Shown: one piece after another, positions 10,316 through 21,332 of the stretch
Layout: each line of letters starts with the position of its first letter
How positions within the stretch are numbered: the stretch's first letter is position 1
NCBI RefSeq assembly: GCF_052324685.1
Contig: NC_135218.1
Span: 11,826,858-11,890,857 of the forward strand
Reading direction: 5' to 3'
DNA: 64,000 bases
Source of the DNA: Brachyhypopomus gauderio
Taxonomy: Eukaryota; Chordata; Actinopteri; Gymnotiformes; Hypopomidae
The notes under the pieces: model-generated
Database searches by the model: none
Told to the model about the DNA's origin: nothing
The model's input: only the letters and a program-made list of their open reading frames with translations
Translations under genes and position numbers: made by a program

Positions 10316-13300
10316 ATGAATGGCATTCTTAAACTTGCTATAAATCAACTAAGAAGGGAAATTACCAAGCAAGAGGTAAGATATCAGTTATGAGCAGAGT
10401 GTAACTTGCATTGTCTTGCTGGGAACAACCAATTAATAAACAGTACAAATAAACTTTTCTGCTACACGATGATATATTTTTTACGGAATTATTTATTTTT
10501 TGTCATACAACAAAGTGTAGTATAATTCATTATATAACAAAATACGTTTGGATTTTAGACTTTACACATCTATCTCTGTGTGTAGATGTGCTGGCCCTAG
10601 CATTTTTTAATGTATAGCAATATTCTCTCAATAATGCGCATAGAAAGATTTCATACATTTAAAAATGCAGATCAGAGTACTTTTCAGATGTGAAATCAAG
10701 GTATAGTAGCACAGTATTTGTTTAACGTGAAGTTCGCATTTGGGACATAAATGCAAAAAGCTGCTTCTTGATTTGATAAGCAATCACTATTTTTATTATC
10801 TGTACTTTTGCAGGCTTTGGTCAAATTATCCTGTCGAGCTGTAGGTGGCGCTGTTGTCCCTCGTGCAGACGACGGTGTTACAGGAGAGGAGGCAGTGAGT
10901 CTGTGGTCTCAGCACTTCCTGCAGCATGGAGTCTCTGAGCCTCTCCTCTCCAGTCACTACATCATCGCTCATGTACTTGGAAATAAAACAGTGAGTCTCC
11001 CTCATGCATTTCCCCACGAGTGCCCGTGCAGTGGCGTGGGTTTATTGTTTTTTTTGGATCTCGACCCTAACCCTAACCCCCAGCACACTGGATGTGAAAT
11101 GAAGCAGTGACTACGATCGTAAGGTCAGAAGGTCAACTCTGATTTGTTTGTATTTGTTTGGGTAAACTCTACAGAAATAATTTGCCTTTCTGCTCTCTCC
11201 CTGCACTCCACTTCACTTTTAGAAGACCATAAATAATAAGAGCATTTACTGCTCTCTTGTTTCTGGCCAGCAGCGCCTGTGCATCATAAGAGCGAACACA
11301 AGGTCTGGCGTTGATTTGTAGCATTTGGAGACTGTTGCTGTTGTCTTTTAGCACATGGACAAAAAGAATGATAAATAAAGTCAGTAAAGCAGGCTAATTC
11401 AAATGCTAGAATAATTAATCAAAGGCATAACTAAACATTAGGTTTGCTAATCTCTTAAATATGAACTTCTTGTTTAAAATTATTTTTCTTTATTTGGTTG
11501 GTAAGGTAGTTAGTAAGGTATATTATTCAGTAAATTCTGTTAATTATTCAGTAACCACATTGAAACTGTTGTCACTGCTTTGCATCCACCACTGAATGAA
11601 TGACAAATGCTTTCAGTCATGAAGAAAAACCTGCTGAGCAGATAAAGAATTCTATGCAAAATGTAGGTAGAGATCAAAAAAGCAAAGAATGCACTGGCTA
11701 AACTCAGTGGGTCAAATCAGTTGTAAATCAAGAGCTGATATCGAACACATTTTTCTGACTCATATTGCAATTGTAAATGAAGTTGCACCTGTGTTTTGGA
11801 ATTAAAGTTCCAGCCCTAAATGTGGAAGGGGCTGGTCTGGGACACCAGACCTCACGGCTGAGCCTTCTGGACATGTTGGGTTCTGGGACACCAGACCTCA
11901 CGGCTGAGCGTTCTGGACATGTTGGGTTCTGGGACACCAGACCTCACGGCTGAGCGTTCTGGACATGTTGGGTTCTGGGACACCAGACCTCACGGCTGAG
12001 CCTTCTGGACGTGTTGGGTTCTGGGACGCCAGACCTCACGGCTGAGCCTTCTGGACGTGTTGGGTTCTGTTACACCATACCTCACAGCTAAGCCTTCTGG
12101 ACATTTTGGGTTTTGGGACGCCAGATCTCACAGCTGAGTTTCCTGGACGTGTTGGGTATTGGGAGGCCAGACCTCACGGCTGAGTTTTCTGGACATGTTG
12201 GGTTCTGGGACACCAGAGCTCATGGCTGAGCCTTCTGGATGTGTTGGGTTCTGGGATGCCTGGCCTCATGGCTGACCCTTCTGGAGGTGTTGTGGGCTTA
12301 ATTCAGCAAAACTTCAACAAAGGGAGTTTGCCTACCCGTTGACTTCTATGAAGAGCTTGTAGTAGATTCTAGTATGAAGGTAGTGAGCTAAGTCCTACAT
12401 GACACTAGTGAAGTCCTCTTCAAAGCTCTAATGGGAAAGGATATTTGATTATATCTTATAGCATGGTGTTACTATGTTTAAAATGCAGCTCTTTGGAAGT
12501 TCTGCATTTTTATTAATTGTTATTCATTGCTACTTTGATGTTAGCTCAGTTAATTGTTCAAGTGAAGATCAAAAGCAGCGTGTTTGCTACAGTCTGGCAG
12601 ATAGTACATAAAAACAACTGTAGATTTCTGGGGCAAAATCTTATGTACAGCTGAGATGAACATCTCATACCAGAGTGAAGGAATGTGGAAGGTGTGTAGG
12701 TGGGGAACTGTTCATGGTCAAACCTATGTCACATGATTTGAGACACGGTGGCCCAAGCATGTGTGGGTGTAAGAGGAACTGACTTACTTGTTTTTGACAC
12801 CAGTAGCAGGGCAAAATACAAAATGACACAGAAGCCTTTTATATCAGCCACACCAGTGAATACACTCAGGGGAAGTTTCTTAGTGTAAATAAACAGCTCC
12901 TTAAATTTTCTGTTCATTTTTCTGAATTTTAAATTGATTATTGGTCAGAGATGCCATGCATGTATGAATCTACAGGGTACCTTTGAAATGTAGACATTGC
13001 TTGGCGTCTACGTGGCTTAACAATACAGATATAAATTACATTGATTGAAAGCGAATATTTTGAAAATCAAAACCATGGATGTTTCACTGACACAATGTGA
13101 TGTAATATGGAGTCAAAAAGCAATCATTTTACTGTTCAATTACTTGTGGACACTCCAGACACAGATTGTATGTGAATATAATAATAATAATAATAATAAT
13201 AGAATGAAATGTACACTTATTAACAAGACAACATGCTCTAAGTTTGGTCTAGTCTAATCAGCATATGACTAATCTATTAAGCAACTGATGCTTATTCTAT

Positions 13301-14755
13301 TTCTAGCTTGTAAACATTTTTAAACATTAACAATGTATTTTATTGTGGAGGAGTCTGTGTACAAACATACTTTATGCATAGAACCTCAGGTTTTATTAAT
13401 AAAACCTCAGACTGTATGCATGAAACCTCAGGCTTTATGTATAAACTTAAGGCTTAAATTTAATTGGTTTGCCTGTCTGAGTCACTTTTTCATTTTTATA
13501 GTTTAGATGAGTGATTCACTGTGTATGTTATCTTTCTGTATTTATCCATTGGGAGGACACATATGCATGTACTCTTTCCAGCAAACATACTGTGACCTAG
13601 TCAGGCACAATTACTGCCTGTTTGCTTGGAAACTTCTAGGAATCAAATTATGTTTTCCACCAGTCCCAGTGCTTTGTTTTCCTAATTTGTTCTCTCTCTC
13701 TCCCTTCCTCCCTCCCTCCCTGTATCTCTTTGTTTATCTGTCTATGGAAGCTGGAGTGTGTGGAGAGAAGAAGACTGAAGGAAACTCTGACTGATAAGGA
13801 GAGAGAGAGTGTTTGGAGATTATGTTCCAGACGTCTCACGAGGTACCACCATTGCTGTTCTGGATGTTTCTGTGTGTACCCTGGTAGTGTAGTACAGACA
13901 GCCCCGTCGACAGGGGGGGACAACCGGGTCTGTTGTCCCGGGCCCTAGGGCCAGGGGGGCCCATCAAAGAGCCCAGCAATTTATTTTTTATTTAAAGTCT
14001 ATAATTTTTAAATAATCTTGACATCTTTCATTAATATAAAATTATGTACTCATAATAAGCTCGATGGCTCAAATATATATGTTTTTTATCTATCTGCATA
14101 TTTTCCATTAAGTGCATACACCCCCGCCTCCCACTGGAAAATGGTTTGATCCAGCACCGACTGTAGCCGGCCGGTATCCGCCCAACAGCGGGAAATACAG
14201 TGGTGGGTAGTTAAAGTAAATACAGAAATCTGGAGCGCAGAAAAGAAAGGAAAAACATTTACCTGACGAATTTTAAAGTTGCATTGTGTTCCAGGTTTGA
14301 AAAGTGCTGGAACTTAGGGTAAAGTACTTGAAAATGCTTGAAATTGTAACTACTTCGTTTCACAACAAATAGCTGTCTGACTGAACAGTTCTCGTGAAGA
14401 CGTTAAGATTGGGCGTTTTGAAAATAAACAACCATTAAATAATGTGATAAAAAGCGAATTATTTCGAATCATTTCGAGTATATGTATAAATATTTAACTT
14501 AAGTAAGTTTAACGTGCTGGAAAATATTGAAATGGACCTTTAAAGTGACGTACACGTGCTTTAATTCCACCTTATAAAGGTTTATGAACCCTACAAACAT
14601 GACTGTTCATTGCGCTGAATCTTTCTTGTCCCGGGCCCCAGCAAGACTGTCAACGGGCCTGAGTACAGACACATACTGATAATTACATTATAGGATCTTG
14701 AAGAGTGGATTGGAAAGAGTGGAAAATCTTGTCTTAAATCTTGTGGGTTTCATTT

Positions 14756-14811
<56 letters not shown>

Positions 14812-17800
14812 CGTGTGTGTCGGGGGTTGTGTGTGGGGGCTGACATGCTGAACTGTGCTTCAGAATGCCTGTACAGTACGTGATTGAGGAGTGGGACTTC
14901 AGGGACCTGACTCTGAAGATGAGACCTCCAGTGTTCATCCCACGTCCCGAGACAGAGGTCCTGCCTTCCACACACACTCTTCATCCATCCACACAGTCTT
15001 GATCCATCCCCGACTCAATTCCCGGCATCCTGCAGTTCCCTTCATGGTGTCATCCAACCAAGGATTTTCACATGTAAATGAACTAGAAATAAACCCAGGA
15101 CACTGCGGGACATGAAGAGGAGAAACACGCACGTACACACGGTGTGCATGTCCATGTGTCGGGCTTGTGTGCAGGAGCTGGTTGGCTTGGTCCTGGAACA
15201 TCTCCAGTCAGAGCAGATGAAGGCGGGGGGGGAGGCTGCTGTCCTGGAGGTGGGCTGTGGGTCAGGTGCCATCACTCTGAGTCTGCTCCACGCTGCCCCT
15301 CAGGTTGGGTCCACCACCCTTCAGGATCCTAGTATCCTTTTGCCTCTTGATGTGATAAAGATATATTGAAATATTTCATTCCACATTCATGATGTGTGTT
15401 AAAGTTGTGGCATATGTTTCCTGTACTTGTATTAGAGAGAAACGTAAGAATAAAACAAATACATAATAATAATAAAGCTAATACATAGTAATAAAAACGA
15501 ATACATAATAAAAAATGTAATAAAAAGCATACTTTTTTATCACCATAATTGTGGTTGTATTTAATGGTTGTATGAAAAATATTAATTCTTTAATGTACTT
15601 TCTCTAAGCTCAAGGCCATTGCGTTGGACAGAAGTCATGAAGCAGTGTGTTTAACAGAAGAAAATGCGAACAGGTGGTTATAACCTCTGGATGTGGGGGT
15701 GAGTACATGCATGTGATAAGGTTTCACTGATGAAAATATACTGTGTGTGTTTTTTTCTTGGTTTTTTTGTAACAGATTGGGTCTTCAGGACAGACTGGAA
15801 GTTTGTAAATTAGATATTATGAGTGGTAAGTGGATTAAGTACATGACATGCTGTTGCATTTGTGTAGACTGTGATGAAAGGTTGGATTCCTTTCCTCTTT
15901 CCTGCTACTAATCCTATCGGTAATTCCTGTCACTAACCACTGAAAGACAAAGGCTCTATTTTAGCAGATAGGATCAAGGAAGCATTTCTTTTTTCCATGG
16001 TTCTCATATAACAGACTTTTGTCTGGTCTTTCAGACACTACGGTTCTCGTATTTAACTATTTATAATATTAACATGTGAAAAAAAAGATGTAGTCAATAT
16101 ATCATTTCACTTCTTTGAAATTATATTATTCAATAATATAATTTATTATATTATTTTATTTTTTCTTTATTTTAAAATAGAAATTGATAAGACACTTGAA
16201 TAATCTTATAATGGAAGTATTAGATATACCGGTTACATGCCTGATTTCACTTGCTAGGATGTTTTCTTGAAGTAAAAGGACCACTGTCCCACCTGACCAC
16301 TGTCCCGCCTGACCACTGTCCCGCCTGACCACTGTCCTGGATGCATTTGAGTGGTCACACTGTTGCAGTGACCAGAGCCTGTTGGCATGTCTGTTCTGTG
16401 CATTAACACTGCCAGCTTTGAAAATACTGTGTTTCAATGTGTGTGGGTGTATGTGTCCTATTCGCAGATGCGGGGTTGATGGTGAGGGACTACAGTCCTG
16501 TTGACGTGCTTGTTAGTAATCCACCCTACCTGTTCACTGAGGATATGACGTCTCTGGAAGCAGAGATACTTAGGTATACACACAATGGACCACACGTATA
16601 TGGACTAAGACATTTAGTGACTGATACATAAACATTCAGATGTACTTCCAGTGCCTACATAAATGAGCCTCTGTGATCCTCTGTACAGGTTTGAAGACCA
16701 CTCAGCGTTGGACGGTGGTTTGGATGGAATGTCAATAATCAGACAGATTCTAGCTGTAGCACCACAACTCCTAACCACTGATGGGTAAGAATGTATCTGT
16801 GTGTGTGTGTGTGTGTTCAGGTGGGATGCGTTTGTGTGTGTGTGTGGTTTTTAAACGAGCCTTCTGGTAGGTCTGTTACACAATGAACATGAGCTTGTGT
16901 CTGTGGCCTCGAAGAGCAGTGGTGTATAAATAGCATGCTCAAATCTCGCTAAGGAGCTTTCCCAGCACTTCTAAAACACTTCAGGGAATCCGGTACCACT
17001 CACAGAGTATTCCAGGGACCGGGAGTCTTTCTCACTAATTCCCCCTACGGCAAACACAATGATGAAGAGTTTTCAGTAGACTTTGACAGTTAAAAAGCAA
17101 GGCTTGTGAAACACATCTTCTGTTCCGATGACATTGAGAATTTTAAAGAGGGGCTAACCCCCCGTTGGAGGTGTAATAAGCTTGGAACACTTGTGTTGAG
17201 GAGAAAGTATTTGAACGTGTGCAGAAGTGTCATGTTCTCTGTGGTACTTTTCAAACATTTCTTTGTGTGTATGACCTAGTATACATTTATTACTGTGGAC
17301 TAGTTAATTCGCTTAAGCTTCTAAGATCTACTTTTCATTCGTGTTGTGTCTTCTATATAATTTAACCAAAAAGCCATCATACTTAATTCCTCTGATTTTG
17401 ACCCCATATTGTATTTAAGACCTTCTTTCTGATAAAAAAAAAATCAACCTCAAACATGAATTTTTTCGGGTGTCGTTTCTTCACTCTTTTGTCTGTCTCT
17501 GCCTCCCTCTCAGTCGGGTGTTTTTGGAGGTAGACCCACGCCATCCCCCTCTCATAAAGAGCCTTGTAGAGGAACAGATAGAAGGACTGCAGTATGTGGG
17601 AACAAGCTATGATCTTACCACCAGGTCAGAATGACTAAAAATCACACTTTTAATGTAATAATAGGTGTGTGTATTGAGTATATAGGTATATTTATCCTGA
17701 AACTATGTTATGTTGCATTATGTTACTGCAGCCAAACCAGACATTTGAAAACATCTTCATCAACTAGTGTTAAATATTTGCACCATCCTTTCTGGTAGTG

Positions 17801-18216
17801 TTTCCCAACTAACATTTTTGAGAAATGTTTGGTTGTGCTGTGTGCTGCCCATGACTCTGCACAAGTGTCATATGAGGCCAGTTTTGTGTGACAGCTCCTT
17901 AGATTAGCACCCTTGAGACGCACCATCTTGCAGAGGTCTCAGTGACTCCTAGAAACACCTGCAGAATGATGCAATAACGTACACCTTTACACCACACATG
18001 GTTTATTTAAATCCACCAGCCAATAAATAGAATTATTATTATTTCTACGCAAAAACAACTCCCTTCCAAATTCCTGGTTTTCTCATAACATTATTAGATA
18101 ATATTCTCCAGTGTCTAACTGTACGGATGAGCACCACTGCATTGATTCTGTGTTGTTGTTGTTGTTGTTGTTTTTCTAGGCCACGGTTCTGTGTCCTAAA
18201 GAAGAATACTAGGTAG
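10316..18216 (+). CDS. hemk1: HemK methyltransferase family member 1 (mitochondrial release-factor glutamine methyltransferase)
   Basis: SAM-dependent N5-glutamine methyltransferase, expected to modify the GGQ glutamine of the mitochondrial release factor. Eleven exons: 10316-10375, 10814-10990, 13751-13842, 14864-14957, 15175-15303, 15609-15673, 15776-15825, 16468-16573, 16689-16784, 17514-17624 and 18180-18216. They total 1017 bases, 338 codons plus stop, the length I recall for human HEMK1, and every phase agrees. Basic N-terminus [16 protein letters not shown] suits a mitochondrial presequence. Key motifs: [21 protein letters not shown], the SAM loop [15 protein letters not shown], catalytic NPPY in [19 protein letters not shown] and FLEVDPRHP. 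All introns have GT/AG ends; the exon 4 donor (GTCCTG) is weak. Introns carry a 46-base minisatellite (intron 2), a hAT element (intron 3), a (TG)n tract and a 16-base repeat. The rest of the long introns shows nothing, including a 16980-17230 stretch I do not recognise. Confidence 0.95.
11838..12295. repeat. 46-base minisatellite, about 10 copies (hemk1 intron 2)
   Basis: Unit GGGACACCAGACCTCACGGC followed by TGAGCGTTCTGGACATGTTG and GGTTCT. The left copies are nearly identical and the right copies are increasingly diverged. Confidence 0.95.
13899..14661. mobile_element. hAT-like element with 8-base target duplication (hemk1 intron 3)
   Basis: Ends CAGCCCCGTCGACAG and CTGTCAACGGGCCTG are near-perfect inverted repeats. 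AGTACAGA flanks both sides (13891-13898, 14662-14669). The interior at 14395-14620 matches the interior of the PIF/Harbinger MITE at 42505-42725, so a piece of that element was captured or had inserted earlier. No intact protein is encoded. Confidence 0.85.
14760..14818. repeat. (TG)n microsatellite (hemk1 intron 3)
   Basis: TG run 45 bases before the exon 4 acceptor region of hemk1. Confidence 0.95.
16269..16337. repeat. 16-base tandem repeat, 4 copies (hemk1 intron 7)
   Basis: Unit GACCACTGTCCCGCCT repeated with one or two changes. Noncoding. Confidence 0.9.
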
Positions 18217-18934
18217 TCTGTTGAAGGCCGGGTGTCTGAGTGGTCGCTTCGGGGTTAGAGCTATAGACTGTGTAAGAGTGAAGTCCAGGCTGAAAGAGCA
18301 GGGGAGATGACGCACACCGCGGAGGAGAGCTGATATGCCTGTCTGGATGGACTCTGAGGATTTGTTTTACTGGCCTTCTGCTGGGGTCCAAGGCATGCAC
18401 CCCCCCCCCCCCCCCCCCCCCCCCCAGTACTGATCATTCTAGAGCTGAGAATGGTGCAGATTGTAATTCTACAATTTTACAGTGAAATTGCAGACCAGCC
18501 ATGTGACTCCATGTTACTTTTTTTATCATGAAGGGTACTAGACGATGCAAATGCATAAAAAAAAATTTATACTTTGAAGCTATGATAACTAAGGTACTTA
18601 GCAGGGGTTTCCAAGCCCTGGAGAGTTGCACAGTTTTGTTACAACCCTGAACTAGCACACCTGCTTCTGATACTGAGAAGCTACTGAAGGACTTTATAAC
18701 CTGCATCAGGTGTGTTGGATTAGAGTTGGAACTGAATTCTACAGGGCAGCAGATCACCAGCACTGCGCTTGTCCACCCATATTCAACAGCTTTTTATAGT
18801 AGCCATCACTGGACTTTATGCAAAAGTCCAGTTTCTATGGAAATAAGCACCGCCGATATTCCCATGGCTGCTTTGCTTCCTGAGTGAGGTCATCATCCTG
18901 TTCCTTTGACCCGGCTGTGCGTTCCATGGTGCTT
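18217..18934. other. hemk1-cish convergent intergenic region
   Basis: Holds the 3' ends of both convergent genes. It contains a poly-C run at about 18399-18425 and, at about 18600-18765, a stretch with GTTTTGTTACAACCCTGAAC and GCACACCTG that resembles a repeat common in fish genomes. No clear polyadenylation signal was picked out. Confidence 0.5.
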
Positions 18935-20369
18935 TCACAGATGGAAAGGGTAGTTCTGCAGATACTCGAGGAGTGGGTTTGGTAGAGGCAGCATTTTGGG
19001 GCACTTGGTGGCTCTGTTGATGGCCAGTCGTGTAAGATGCTGTAAGGAGGGAAAGGCTTGAGGCCTGTTCAGTGGGCGTTTGAGCTTGAGAAATACGCTG
19101 CAGTCCGGAGGCGCCGGTGGGGCCGTGGCGTCGCTCTCGTCCTCGCCCGCCCCCTCCTTGCCCTTCCCGGAGCCCACATAGTGCTGCACGAGGCTGGGCA
19201 CGTTGGGGAAAGAGTGGAGCCGTGGCCTGGCCGGAGAGCTGGAGTCCAGGCGGAAGCGCCCGCGGCTGTACTCAATGCGGACATTGGTGGGTCCGCGGAC
19301 TGTTTTGACGGACAGGGTCAGCATGTAGAGCGGGTGACTGCTGTCCCGAACAAGGAATGTGCCCTCTGGTGCCCCCTGCAGGACGGAATGGGCCTCACCA
19401 GCAGTGATGGCACCCCAGTACCATCCTGGGAAAAAGAAAAAAAAGTGTAACCATTAATCACTAGTACTGAAGGAGAGAACACGAATTATGTTAAACAGTA
19501 ATGGCGATCTTTCACCATTCAATTTCCATGTCTCTGCTGGTTGTGTGATGCGATTGTATTCTAGACTCTAGATAACACTCATAACACTCATATGTGTGCT
19601 GTGCCATTGTTTCTTAACACATTGTTGAGAAAATAAGTTTTTTGCTTAGCAATAATATTAGCAATAGTATATTTTGCTCATTAGTATGTGTGATATTAAA
19701 ATTAGATATGATTGCTGCATGATATGTTTTAAAGCTATACATTTTGAGAAGGGCAATTCAGCTTTTAGTTGCATCAGAAAATTCAATGGTCTAAGACAAG
19801 TGTTAGACTCTTGTGAAGTGTCTGTGAAATATGTTCTACACTGATAAGCTCCACAGAAGGTGAATAGCAACAATTGCCTGTAATGACACCTTATCAGGCT
19901 GAGACACTGGGACCATGGAAGAGCACTGAGGGGGTGGAGCCATACCATATATAACTTACATGTTACTAGTAACTTTCAGATCTCTCTGGTGTACATGTTT
20001 GGTGTGTGTGAGATCTCCTGAGATATATCTTAGTTATAATAAAGGCCTTTTGATATTGCTATAAATTTGGTCTGTTGTTCCTGACATCCTCCTCTGCATC
20101 AACGAACACGCTGGGCTAAAGTGGTTCAAAGAAGTGTCCAGCCCAACAACATGTACATCTAGCTGTAAATGTCCTCGCTTGTATGAATTTTAAAACGATC
20201 TGGTGTTTGCCTGAGCATGTCAAGGGTTTGTACCTGATGCATCAAGATAACAGAATGTGCTGCCATGTGGCTTTAGTAATTATTACATTTAAAATTTAAC
20301 TAGGCTTCTCATATCTTTCCATTCAAACGTAAAATACAGATGTACTCACCCCTGGACGCAGAGAATCAT
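18935..20369 (-). CDS. cish: Cytokine-inducible SH2-containing protein; exons 1 and 3 found, exon 2 not found
   Basis: SOCS-family adaptor that binds phosphotyrosines of cytokine receptors and recruits elongin BC/CUL5; a STAT5 feedback inhibitor. The last exon, 19425-18935, encodes most of the SH2 domain (GWYWGAITAGEA, GTFLVRDSSHP, LTLSVKTVRGPTNVRIEY) and a C-terminal SOCS box (SLQHLTRLAINR, LPLPNPLLEYL, YPFHL) ending in TGA. Exon 1, 20369-20350, gives MILCVQG before a GTGAGT donor, matching the very short first exon known for CISH (MVLCVQG in human). Exon 1 ends in phase 2 and the last exon needs phase 1, so they cannot be joined directly. A middle exon encoding the N-terminal extension and the start of SH2 is needed, but I could not find it in 19426-20349. 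Convergent orientation with hemk1 agrees with the mammalian HEMK1-CISH neighbourhood as I recall it. Confidence 0.88.
19879..20148 (+). mobile_element. Possible solo LTR in cish intron
   Basis: Starts TGTAATGACA and ends CCCAACA, with a TATATAAC block and a later AATAAAGG, the order expected of an LTR (TATA, then poly(A) signal, then U5). No matching flanking duplication was found, so the limits are uncertain. Confidence 0.3.
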
Positions 20370-20526
20370 CGTGAGAATCGAGCCTACAATCTGATTCCTA
20401 AACGATTTCAAAGTTATTGTGGCTGTTGTTGCCGTTAGTTCAAAATTCACTACGACCGCGTTTCTTCTTCACGCCTAAACGATCCTCGGTACCACGCTGT
20501 CAACTCCCTTGTGAAAATGACCCACG

Positions 20527-20696
20527 TTATAAAAGGACGCTTTAAATAATTACAAAAGGATCTAAACTGCATGAATCGGCAGCATACATGGTTTGGGCAA
20601 ATGAAAGGTGTCACGCCAGTTAATATCCTAAACCCCAACACGGTAGGGTTTGGCTTGTTCAGTTCGACTGAATTCCAGCGACGGCGTTTCTCGGAA
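20527..20696 (-). promoter_or_regulatory. cish promoter: TATA-like box and STAT-type sites
   Basis: Upstream of the cish start codon on the minus strand are TTTTATAAC (TTATAA at 20527-20532) and, further up, two STAT-type palindromes: TTCGACTGAA (20663-20672, N4 spacing) and TTCTCGGAA (20688-20696, N3 spacing). CISH is a classical STAT5 target with TTCNNNGAA elements in its promoter. Assignment is by position and motif only. Confidence 0.5.
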
Positions 20697-20967
20697 CCAG
20701 CGCGTGTACCAGCTCCTCTGACGCGCTCGGCAGCCAGTCCCACAGACCGTGTGAATCTTTATTTCTAGGATACTACTTCATATCGTGTTTTTTTACAAGC
20801 TCAGAAGACTTCAGCATGGTTTTCTTACAGTGTGGGACCCTGCTTGAGTTTTTTTTTTTTATAGATAATGATACGATTGCGGGTATTACCTAGGGATTTG
20901 CCGCGAAAACGTTCTAAGAATTTCCAGGCATAGAGAGAAGGTACAGTAGAGGTATAGAGGCAGGTAG

Positions 20968-21141
20968 CCTGCCGTAAAAAGCACCCCCTTGTAACTCGGT
21001 CTTTGTTGATGGTAGGTCAAATTCACTTTAGAGTTACATAGTTAAGACCAATTCTTGTTGATTCTATGAGTTTCATGCATGTAGCACCACTGTAGCCAAA
21101 TTGGGGGGGGGGGGTGTCTTTTACGGCAGGTGGCCTGCCGT
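20968..21141. mobile_element. 163-base MITE abutting a second partial copy
   Basis: CCTGCCGTAAAAAGCACCCC at 20968 and its inverted counterpart ending ACGGCAGG at 21130 bound a 163-base unit. Immediately after TGG, another CCTGCCGTAAATAGCACCCC begins at 21134. To the left, GGCAGGTAG precedes the first unit. The junctions form near-perfect hairpins. Confidence 0.75.
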
Positions 21142-21332
21142 AAATAGCACCCCCTTATAGCTCTCACTTTTTGTTTGAATGTTGTTGATTCTAGCTCAAA
21201 ATAATTGTAGCCATATAGACACAACCAACCAGCTTTACAGATGCAACACCATAACTTTAATATAAAATGTATATGCATGTCAGTTAGAAAATACAGAATA
21301 ATAATTTTATAATTATATCTCAGTATTAAATA

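Noticed and set aside
11838-12295. Possible CRISPR-like array
   Set aside because: Copies are directly adjacent without unique spacers, and the genome is eukaryotic; plain minisatellite.
13507-13923. Frames around hemk1 exon 3
   Set aside because: Only 13751-13842 is exon; the rest is polypyrimidine tract and intron.
16980-17230. Possible exon or pseudogene in hemk1 intron 9 ([18 protein letters not shown]-like reading)
   Set aside because: Hints of coding text but one stop, no matching family and no splice support; hemk1 is complete without it.
18217-18300. tRNA-like CCGGGTGTCTGAGTGGTC segment
   Set aside because: No cloverleaf could be formed by eye and no A/B box pair at proper spacing; part of the hemk1 3' region.
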